A DNA stretch of 10,238 nt from Microcaldota archaeon (GTDB taxonomy: Archaea > Micrarchaeota > Micrarchaeia > Micrarchaeales > Micrarchaeaceae): contig JAJYEJ010000032.1 of NCBI GenBank assembly GCA_021785805.1, positions 1 to 10,238 of the forward strand, given 5' to 3'. The position numbers were made by a program, and so were the translations under genes. Below, piece by piece: positions 1 through 5,624 of this stretch. Positions within the stretch are counted from its first letter, which is position 1. The number at the start of each line of letters is the position of its first letter. Under the pieces are notes generated by a model. It did not search any database, had not been told where the DNA came from, and worked only from the letters and a program-made list of their open reading frames with translations.

Positions 1-482
1 AAGTCCTCCAAGGAGTGTTCGTCTATGAAGTCCAGGAGCCTCATCCTTATGTTGCTGTTATGGCGCTTTACCCTGCCGATAGTGATGTGCGGCGTGAACC
101 TCCTGTTTTCAATACGGATGCCAATGCTGCTGGCCCCTTCACATAACGTGTCATAGATGCGCGACATCCGGTCTGCGCCTTTGGTTACGTTCACGAAGAT
201 GACATTGGGGAAGTCTTCCGGGAAGGAGCCCATGCCAGCCAGAGAGACGTCAAAGGAAGCATCGTCAACGGTGTCCATCATGCGCATCACCCTGTTGGAC
301 ATATCGCTGTCAATATCCCCGAGAAAGAGCAGTGTGACATGGAGGTTGTCCCTGCCTACGGGCCTCACGAAGCTGTCGTCAAGCTCGCTCGAGATGGCGG
401 ATATCCTGTCCTTCACGCCGCTAGGGATGTCGATGGCAAGAAAAGCCCTGAAACGTCCAGGTTCCTGCTTGGATTCGGGCAT
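1..482 (-). CDS. thpR: RNA 2',3'-cyclic phosphodiesterase (ThpR/LigT family), 3' end cut by window edge
   Basis: This is a 2H-phosphoesterase of the ThpR/LigT group, a soluble enzyme family that opens 2',3'-cyclic phosphates on RNA ends and can join 2'-5' ends in vitro. About 160 codons are visible. Both catalytic HxT motifs are present: HVTLLFLG (His48, Thr50) and HITIGRVK (His132, Thr134). The N-terminus RFRAFLAIDIP (residues 10-20) is typical of the family opening strand. Family members are usually about 175-190 residues, so roughly 15-30 C-terminal residues lie beyond the left edge. ATG at 480-482 is chosen because it lies just before the first beta strand; in-frame TTG codons upstream are possible but less likely. 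The gene diverges from the glycosyltransferase at 581 with about 98 bp between them. An A/T-rich box at 501-510 would give a leaderless or nearly leaderless mRNA. Family assignment is firm; the physiological RNA substrate is unknown. Confidence 0.9.
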   Translation of the reverse strand, partial: MPESKQEPGRFRAFLAIDIPSGVKDRISAISSELDDSFVRPVGRDNLHVTLLFLGDIDSDMSNRVMRMMDTVDDASFDVSLAGMGSFPEDFPNVIFVNVTKGADRMSRIYDTLCEGASSIGIRIENRRFTPHITIGRVKRHNSNIRMRLLDFIDEHSLED

Positions 483-500
483 GCCTTCACGCAAACGCAA

Positions 501-510
501 GTTTAATATC
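501..510 (-). promoter_or_regulatory. candidate TATA box for thpR
   Basis: On the minus strand this reads GATATTAAAC, an archaeal TATA-like A/T-rich element preceded by a purine-rich AAA that could act as a BRE. It is centred about 24 bases before the thpR ATG, consistent with a very short or absent leader. The assignment rests on position and composition only. Confidence 0.35.
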
Positions 511-549
511 TTTACATTACCTCTTACAGAATATCAATTAATAGTCTTC

Positions 550-587
550 TTGATGAGCGGCCTGATAATTAGTGTTTTTGATGAGCG
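550..587 (+). repeat. 10-bp direct repeat duplicating a glycosyltransferase start site
   Basis: TTGATGAGCG occurs exactly at 550-559 and again at 578-587, 28 bp apart. The second copy contains the ATG proposed as the start of the glycosyltransferase gene. The first copy contains an ATG in another frame that opens a 13-codon reading frame (553-594) running past the real start. The repeat is read directly from the sequence. Whether it acts as a translational decoy or is just a local duplication is unknown. Confidence 0.6.
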
Positions 588-1246
588 CAAGTGATTACAG
601 CGATACGACGGTAATAGTCCCAGTCAGGGACGAACCTGCGACCGGGAAGGTCGTCAATCAGGTATTCAAGAGCATGCCTGGGGCAAAAGTGCTCGTCATA
701 TACAAGGGCAGACCCAACATCTCTGCAAAACGGAGTGGGCTGATTATTGTGGCTCAGAGGGGGTCCGGGAAAGGGACGGCAGTGATACAGGCGGCAAGGC
801 TGGTGAAGACCCCGATAATGTGCATAATAGACGGGGATGCTACTTACGACGTCAATGACCTAAAGAAGGCAGCCGACCTGGTGAAGGGCGGCGCAGACAT
901 GGTCACCGGGAACAGGATGAACAAGGTGGATTCCAGGGCGATGCCGGGCTACATACGATTCGGGAACCGTGTCCTTTCATGGACATGCAACAGGCTCTAC
1001 AACACCCATCTCATAGACTCGCAGACCGGACTCAGGGCTATAAGGAAAAGCGCATTCGACAAGATAGAGTTCAAGGAGACGCATTTTGGCATAGAGACCG
1101 AGATGGCCGTGAAGTTCAAGAAAAAGAACTTCAAGCTTGTGGAGATACCGATAAATTATTACGAAAGGATCGGGGAGACCAAGCACGTAAAGGGGATCGG
1201 TGGCATAAAATTGTTTTTCACGATGTTCAAGTTCCTTTTCGAGTGA
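581..1246 (+). CDS. Family 2 glycosyltransferase, DPM1 (dolichol/polyprenol-phosphate hexose synthase)-like, soluble short form
   Basis: This GT-A fold glycosyltransferase probably transfers a sugar from an NDP-sugar to a polyprenyl (dolichyl) phosphate at the inner face of the membrane. Features in order: an N-terminal strand VIVPVRDE (residues 11-18), the metal-binding DxD as IIDGD (D84, D86), AMPGYIRFGN (120-129) followed by an amphipathic segment, the acceptor-side motif TGLR (149-152), and a late RIGETK motif equivalent to the R-x-G-E-S-K motif of DPM synthases. At 221 residues it is short for the family and lacks C-terminal membrane helices. ATG 581 is preferred; an in-frame GTG at 572 would add three residues and could be used if the mRNA is leaderless. 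It shares these motifs with the glycosyltransferase at 4542-5387, so the two are paralogues in one neighbourhood. The donor sugar cannot be read from the sequence. Confidence 0.87.
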   Translation: MSASDYSDTTVIVPVRDEPATGKVVNQVFKSMPGAKVLVIYKGRPNISAKRSGLIIVAQRGSGKGTAVIQAARLVKTPIMCIIDGDATYDVNDLKKAADLVKGGADMVTGNRMNKVDSRAMPGYIRFGNRVLSWTCNRLYNTHLIDSQTGLRAIRKSAFDKIEFKETHFGIETEMAVKFKKKNFKLVEIPINYYERIGETKHVKGIGGIKLFFTMFKFLFE

Positions 1247-1270
1247 ACGCATCAAAACTTCCATGGAAAG

Positions 1271-1282
1271 CTTATTTAATAT
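1271..1282 (+). promoter_or_regulatory. TATA box of pyrG (leaderless promoter)
   Basis: CTTATTTAATAT lies in the 58-bp gap between the glycosyltransferase and pyrG. Its centre is about 29 bases before the pyrG ATG, so transcription should begin at or within a few bases of the start codon. No Shine-Dalgarno-like sequence is present before that ATG. This is the clearest promoter in the window and suggests pyrG is transcribed separately from the gene upstream. Confidence 0.6.
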
Positions 1283-1304
1283 GTTACCATAATAGTTCTC
1301 ACTG

Positions 1305-2924
1305 ATGCAGACAAAATACGTTGTCGTATTGGGCTCTCTTCTCAGCGGAATAGGAAAAGGCATAGTGACAGCTTCTATCGCCAAGATGCTTGACGCCTAC
1401 GGTTACAATGCAATGCCGCTGAAATTCGACGGATATCTGAATTATGACTGCGGCACCATGAATCCCTTCAGGCACGGCGAGGTGTTCGTCCTTGACGACG
1501 GCAGCGAGGTCGACATGGACTTCGGGACATACGAGCGCTTCATAGGCAAGAGCCTGGACAAGGCATTCTCCCTTACCGGGGGCAAGGTATTCAGCGAGAT
1601 AATAGCGAAGGAGAGGAAAGGGGACTTCCTCGGAACGGACGTGCAGATAATACCGCATGTTACCGATCTTGTCATGGAAAAGATAGAGAAGACCTCCGAG
1701 GAAAGGAAGCTCGACGTGATGATAATAGAGGTAGGGGGCACGGTAGGGGACATAGAAAACAGCTACTTCGTAGAAGCGCTCAGACAGCTCGCGCTGAAGA
1801 GAAAGGTAGTGATAGTAGACGTCACATACGTCCCCGAGCTGCAAGCAGTAGGCGAACAGAAGACTAAACCGACGCAGATAGCGCTGCGCGGCCTGATGCA
1901 GGAAGGACTCCGCCCGGACTTCATAGTGTGCAGGGCAACACGGAGGCTTGACGATAAGACTAGGAAGAAAATAGCACTGTTCTCGGGGCTTTCCCCGTCG
2001 GCTATAATCGACGATAACGACACCAACAGCATATACTCGCTCCCGGCCATACTCGCATCGCAGAACCTCGACAAGATGCTGATAGATAAGCTCGGGCTTG
2101 AGCTGAAGAAGACGAACGACGAGAAGGTCGCGGCATTGAAGGTCGACCCTTCGGCAAACATAAGCACCAAGAAGGTGAACATCGCTGTTGTCGGGAAATA
2201 TGTCAACCTTCATGATTCCTATGCCAGCGTGAAGGAAGCGCTGGTCCATTCTGCCATGGCGGCAGGAGCGGACCTCAAGATAAACTGGATCGAGTCGGAG
2301 CTAATGGAGGACTCGTCTTTCAAGAACATCGATGACATTCTCAGGGGGAACTCAGGCATCCTTGTGCCAGGGGGATTCGGCTCCAGGGGGACGGAAGGCA
2401 TGATAAAAGCGATCCGTCACGCAAGGGAGAACAAGATCCCGTATCTTGGATTATGCCTGGGCATGCAGCTGATGACTATAGAATACGCGAGGAATGTCCT
2501 GGGATTAGACGACGCCAACTCCGCCGAATTCACCGATACCAAGAACCCCGTCATACACATAATGGAGGAGCAGGAAAAAGTGACGACAAAAGGCGCGACG
2601 ATGAGGCTAGGGGCATGGGAGGCGAAGATAAAGCCCGGCACCCTCGCCCATAGCATATACGGCAAGGAGAGCATATCTGAGAGGCACAGGCACAGGTATG
2701 AGGTCAATAACGCCTACAGGGATGCGCTCGTGGAGAAGGGCATGGTCATAAGCGCGACCACTCCGGATGGCAACCTTGTCGAGATAGTCGAATGGAAAGA
2801 CTCCTTCGGCATAGGGACGCAGGCCCATCCGGAGTTCAAATCGAGACCTGAGAGCCCAGCACCGCTGTTCCTGCAATTCATAAAAGCGGCGATGGAAGCT
2901 CAGCGCATGAAGGCGCTGGTGTAG
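1305..2924 (+). CDS. pyrG: CTP synthase (glutamine-hydrolysing)
   Basis: CTP synthase converts UTP, ATP and glutamine to CTP, the last step of de novo pyrimidine nucleotide synthesis, in the cytoplasm. The full 539 residues match the usual family length. The N-terminal synthetase domain (about 1-270) holds the ATP loop GSLLSGIGKGI (10-20, K18), HGEVF (57-61), the Mg-binding region DMDFGTYERF from residue 70, EVGGTVGDIE, and the UTP-binding KTKPTQ (186-191). The C-terminal class I glutamine amidotransferase domain (about 290-535) holds the nucleophile elbow GLCLGMQ (Cys384) and the His508/Glu510 pair in AHPEF, so the catalytic triad is complete. The ATP loop is slightly unusual: families normally read GGVVS where this has GSLLS, and the following segment reads KFDGYLN where KFDPYIN is common. 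The start is fixed by the TATA spacing. The gene end overlaps the convergent flippase gene by 25 bp. Confidence 0.97.
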   Translation: MQTKYVVVLGSLLSGIGKGIVTASIAKMLDAYGYNAMPLKFDGYLNYDCGTMNPFRHGEVFVLDDGSEVDMDFGTYERFIGKSLDKAFSLTGGKVFSEIIAKERKGDFLGTDVQIIPHVTDLVMEKIEKTSEERKLDVMIIEVGGTVGDIENSYFVEALRQLALKRKVVIVDVTYVPELQAVGEQKTKPTQIALRGLMQEGLRPDFIVCRATRRLDDKTRKKIALFSGLSPSAIIDDNDTNSIYSLPAILASQNLDKMLIDKLGLELKKTNDEKVAALKVDPSANISTKKVNIAVVGKYVNLHDSYASVKEALVHSAMAAGADLKINWIESELMEDSSFKNIDDILRGNSGILVPGGFGSRGTEGMIKAIRHARENKIPYLGLCLGMQLMTIEYARNVLGLDDANSAEFTDTKNPVIHIMEEQEKVTTKGATMRLGAWEAKIKPGTLAHSIYGKESISERHRHRYEVNNAYRDALVEKGMVISATTPDGNLVEIVEWKDSFGIGTQAHPEFKSRPESPAPLFLQFIKAAMEAQRMKALV

Positions 2925-4486
2925 GCGGTTATCAAGGAAACAATAGCGTTCCCTATCGGTATCTTTGCCGTTACTCTTCTTAGGGTATCAAGGTCGCTCA
3001 TCGTGACCCCTTTCACCAGCGACAGGACGACAGGATACAGCACTATCTGTTCTACCAGTGCGGTCGGAATAAGCGCAATGAAGTTGCCGTTGAAGAACAG
3101 CATCAGAGGGACGATGAAAGCCGCGCTGACGAGGTCCGCAACCACCACCCTCACCAACCTGGCGATATCCAGCTTCACGCCCAGTATCTTCTGCGCTTTG
3201 CGTATCATGAAGATGTTTACGAGTATGGGCGATACCAGGAAGGTGAGTATCGCAAGCCCAAGCCCACCCAGCCAGTCGACCAACGGAAATAGCAGAGCAA
3301 GCTGCACGACCGCTATCACGACATTATATTTCATGACATCCTTCACCCGGTTTGCGCTGATCAGCAGCGTGGAGGAATACCCTCCAGCTATGCCAAGCAG
3401 TGTGCCCACTCCGAGCACCTCGATATACAAGGGCGCCAGCTTATACGTGCCTCCGAACAGGGTATACGTTATCGGTGTGGACAGCACCACAAGAAACAGT
3501 ATCACAGGCGCAACGAGCATGAACGCGAAATAGATCGAGTAATTGTAGAACCTGCTTATCCTGATGCTGGTCGCCTTCCTCGCCAGCGCTGTGGCGAAGA
3601 ACGGCAGCAGCGACAGGCTTATCGATCCATTGACCAAGTCTATTATCGAAGATATCCTGGACGTTATGCCAAAGTTGCCCACTACTACCGAGGTCGTCAG
3701 CAATCCAAGTACTATGAGCGAGGCATTGCTCGTTATCGCGCTCGAGATGTTGGAGACCGCGATCGGTACCGAGAACGACAGTATGTCTATCATGCCTTTC
3801 TTGGCCGGAGCGGTAAATCTGGCCTTTGTCCTCCTGAAAAGGACGTACATTGCGAACACTATCCCGATGGCATAACCGACTACCAGTCCGATTATGGGCG
3901 CGAACGGTCCAAACCCTAACAGGGCCAGTCCTATAGCTAGCACAGATTGGATTATTGACTGGATCGACATCGTAGCCACCACGCTCTTCCCTCTGCCCAG
4001 CCCTATGAGCGCGGAATAGCTGACCGAGAACATCGCGCCCAGCACGATGGTGAGTGCCGCGACTATCACCAGCGGCGCGTAAGAAGGATTATGGAAGACG
4101 TATTGCGCAGAAGGGCCGCTCAAGGCCACTGCGGCTACGGTGAACGCCCCTGAACCTATAAGCAATATGGCGTATCCGTTGGAAAGCAATACCCCCATCT
4201 TGCTCCATTCCTCCCTGTGCGCCTGCTCTGCAAGGAACTTGCTGAATGCCGTGCCGATGCCGAAGTCTCCAAAGAACCCGAAGAACCCGGCCACTGCAAG
4301 GGCAAGGGTATAAAGGCCATACGTGCCTGGCCCGAGCAGCCTGGCTACGAATACGAATGCCGCTCCGTTGAGCAGGAAGGAGACTATCTTGGCCACGAAT
4401 ATAGAGCTCGCTACTGTAGCCGTACGCGCTCCGATCTGCTCAGGGATGTCACGCTCTTTTGATTCCTGCCTCTCTAGTGACATCAT
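2900..4486 (-). CDS. Polysaccharide/lipid-linked oligosaccharide flippase (MOP superfamily, Wzx/PST-like)
   Basis: This is an integral membrane protein of about 528 residues, the usual size for archaeal O-antigen/lipid-linked glycan flippases of the MOP superfamily, with roughly 12-14 hydrophobic helices. After a charged cytoplasmic N-terminus (SLERQESKERDIPEQ) comes the family signature ARLLGPGTYGLYTLALA, followed by FFGDFGIGTAFSKF. These proteins move polyprenyl-linked sugars from the cytoplasmic to the outer face of the membrane. The start is taken as ATG 4484-4486, which has a GAGGT Shine-Dalgarno-like stretch (4497-4501) 10 bases upstream; ATG 4483 is almost as good. The gene lies 55 bp downstream of a DPM1-like glycosyltransferase on the same strand, which supports a joint role in surface glycan assembly. 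Its last 25 bp overlap the pyrG 3' end on the opposite strand. The exact glycan substrate is unknown. Confidence 0.9.
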   Translation of the reverse strand: MMSLERQESKERDIPEQIGARTATVASSIFVAKIVSFLLNGAAFVFVARLLGPGTYGLYTLALAVAGFFGFFGDFGIGTAFSKFLAEQAHREEWSKMGVLLSNGYAILLIGSGAFTVAAVALSGPSAQYVFHNPSYAPLVIVAALTIVLGAMFSVSYSALIGLGRGKSVVATMSIQSIIQSVLAIGLALLGFGPFAPIIGLVVGYAIGIVFAMYVLFRRTKARFTAPAKKGMIDILSFSVPIAVSNISSAITSNASLIVLGLLTTSVVVGNFGITSRISSIIDLVNGSISLSLLPFFATALARKATSIRISRFYNYSIYFAFMLVAPVILFLVVLSTPITYTLFGGTYKLAPLYIEVLGVGTLLGIAGGYSSTLLISANRVKDVMKYNVVIAVVQLALLFPLVDWLGGLGLAILTFLVSPILVNIFMIRKAQKILGVKLDIARLVRVVVADLVSAAFIVPLMLFFNGNFIALIPTALVEQIVLYPVVLSLVKGVTMSDLDTLRRVTAKIPIGNAIVSLITAYTSAFMR

Positions 4487-4496
4487 CAATCACGCT

Positions 4497-4501
4497 ACCT
4501 C
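4497..4501 (-). promoter_or_regulatory. Shine-Dalgarno-like site of the flippase gene
   Basis: On the minus strand this reads GAGGT, complementary to the conserved CCUCC core near the 16S rRNA 3' end. Ten bases separate it from ATG 4486 and thirteen from ATG 4483, favouring the former. It fits an internal operon gene translated with a leader, in contrast with leaderless pyrG. Confidence 0.4.
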
Positions 4502-4541
4502 TAATCCGCTGCCTCAAGCTAAAAATCTTCGCATGTCTAGG

Positions 4542-5387
4542 TCAGAACTTCAGCGAGAAGCTCAGGACCAGTGAGGCCAAACCTAAAAGGAAGAGACCGA
4601 ATGGCGCAAGCACGTAAACGACAGCCGCATGCAGCCAAAGCGCCCGGAGCAATGCTGCGAATCCTATGATCATGAGCGCTGCCCCTATCGTACCGAACAC
4701 CATGAAAGACCTGTAGTTCGGCGACCTTTTCAGTATGTGCCACGCCGTGCTGAACCCGTAGAGGAATTTGGACTTGGTGAGCTTCGATTCTCCGTATCTC
4801 CTGACGTAGTACTTTATCGGCACATCGGCTATCCTGTAGCCGTTCCTGGCCGCTTCTATCTGGAAGAACAGGATTTCCTTCTTGAAGAACCTGTTATCCT
4901 TTACCCTCTCGTACACCTCCCTTTTCATGACCTGCAATCCGGTGAGCACATCATGGGTCCTCTGCTTGTAGAAAAGGTCATAGATCACGGAAAGCGCACT
5001 GTTCCCGAACCTCAGGTAGCCGCTCATGGCGCCCGGCTCTATACCCGCGGTCCTGTCGCCGAGTACGAGGTCTGCCTTGCCCCTCTTTATGAGCCTGTAG
5101 CCGTCCACTATCCCACTGGTGTCATGGGTGTCGTCGGCATCTATCGTGGCTAATATGCCCGCATGCGTATGCTTCATGCCCTCTATTATGGCATTCTCCA
5201 CTCCCCTGTCCTTCTGCCAGACCACCGTGGCTCCTGTCCTTCCCAACCTTTTATGGTACTCCTTGCCGCTTTTATCCACGATTATTATCTCTACCTTGTT
5301 CCCGAACGCCTTCCTCAGCTTGCTTATCACGTGGAAGACCCCCTCCTCATCCTTAGTAGGGAGAACCACACTAATCTCTGGTTTCAT
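4542..5387 (-). CDS. Family 2 glycosyltransferase, DPM1-like, with two C-terminal transmembrane helices
   Basis: This 281-residue glycosyltransferase probably forms a polyprenyl-phosphate-linked sugar, or extends a lipid-linked glycan, at the cytoplasmic side of the membrane. Features in order: ISVVLPTKDEE (5-15), nucleotide-side IIIVDKS (34-40), the DxD region TIDADD (D83, D85, D86), AMSGYLRFGN (120-129), LTGLQVMKREVYE (148-160), and RRYGESKL (196-203), whose R-x-G-E-S-K is the conserved acceptor-loop motif of DPM synthases. Two hydrophobic helices at about 228-248 and 254-277 anchor the C-terminus, resembling the GtrA-like tails of many archaeal DPM1 homologues. It is a paralogue of the shorter enzyme at 581-1246. 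It heads a probable two-gene operon with the flippase 55 bp downstream. Start ATG 5387 begins directly at the first GT-A strand. Donor and acceptor cannot be read from the sequence. Confidence 0.92.
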   Translation of the reverse strand: MKPEISVVLPTKDEEGVFHVISKLRKAFGNKVEIIIVDKSGKEYHKRLGRTGATVVWQKDRGVENAIIEGMKHTHAGILATIDADDTHDTSGIVDGYRLIKRGKADLVLGDRTAGIEPGAMSGYLRFGNSALSVIYDLFYKQRTHDVLTGLQVMKREVYERVKDNRFFKKEILFFQIEAARNGYRIADVPIKYYVRRYGESKLTKSKFLYGFSTAWHILKRSPNYRSFMVFGTIGAALMIIGFAALLRALWLHAAVVYVLAPFGLFLLGLASLVLSFSLKF

Positions 5388-5435
5388 GAAGATACCGGAA
5401 TCGGCGCCAGATTCCTCATAAGAATGAGAAGAAAT

Positions 5436-5444
5436 CTATATATT
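5436..5444 (-). promoter_or_regulatory. TATA box for the glycosyltransferase-flippase operon
   Basis: The minus strand reads AATATATAG, centred about 53 bases before the ATG at 5387. That predicts a transcription start near 5410-5415 and a leader of roughly 25 bases. The element is nearly symmetric and could also serve the plus strand, firing into the hairpin-rich segment to its right. Confidence 0.5.
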
Positions 5445-5456
5445 GCTATGTTACCT

Positions 5457-5573
5457 GCACGGACTCCGGACGGATGTGCGTATCGCATCCACCGGATGGA
5501 GCTGGCACTATCGCATACGTGGCGAAAATGCCGTGGCGGCTACCGTGTAACGGACGGCGCCAATTCGATACGC
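5457..5573. other. hairpin-rich segment in divergent intergenic region (possible structured RNA or regulatory DNA)
   Basis: This segment between the two divergent TATA boxes has no supported gene and is visibly richer in G/C than the boxes around it. It holds several short inverted repeats: GGATG (5472-5476) with CATCC (5486-5490); GCCGT (5530-5534) with ACGGC (5554-5558), enclosing CCGT (5543-5546) and ACGG (5550-5553); and a longer-range pair GCGTATCG (5478-5485) with CGATACGC (5566-5573). The last pair ends at the TATA box of the large membrane protein gene. It could be a small RNA, an operator region or chance. No oligo-T terminator follows it. Confidence 0.25.
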
Positions 5574-5582
5574 CTATAAATA
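5573..5582 (+). promoter_or_regulatory. TATA box for the large membrane protein gene
   Basis: CCTATAAATAG spans this position, a near-consensus archaeal TATA box. It is centred about 48 bases before the ATG at 5625, predicting a transcription start near 5604 and a leader of about 20 bases. It would drive the membrane protein and probably the nuclease gene 15 bp further downstream. Confidence 0.6.
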
Positions 5583-5624
5583 GATAGGCTCAATATAGCA
5601 TATCAAATCATTAGACGGATTCGG

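Noticed and set aside
157..594. Plus-strand open frame of 145 codons opposite thpR
   Set aside because: The minus strand carries both HxT catalytic motifs of the phosphodiesterase. The plus-strand translation is low-complexity and overlaps the following gene start.
1299..2249. Long open frame antisense to pyrG (316 codons)
   Set aside because: It lies wholly opposite a CTP synthase with all catalytic motifs intact. Its translation shows no domain pattern and arises from the codon bias of the plus strand.
3003..3875. Plus-strand open frames opposite the flippase gene
   Set aside because: The minus strand encodes a full-length, motif-bearing membrane protein here. The plus-strand frames are Ser/Thr-rich mirror images with no promoter or recognisable fold.
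4487..4489. TTG as the start of the flippase
   Set aside because: Two ATG codons follow immediately (4486, 4483), and the GAGGT stretch at 4497-4501 is better spaced for ATG 4486.
5384..5419. Eleven-codon upstream frame whose TGA overlaps the glycosyltransferase ATG
   Set aside because: The TATA box at 5436-5444 predicts a transcription start near 5413, downstream of this frame's ATG, so it is probably not in the mRNA.
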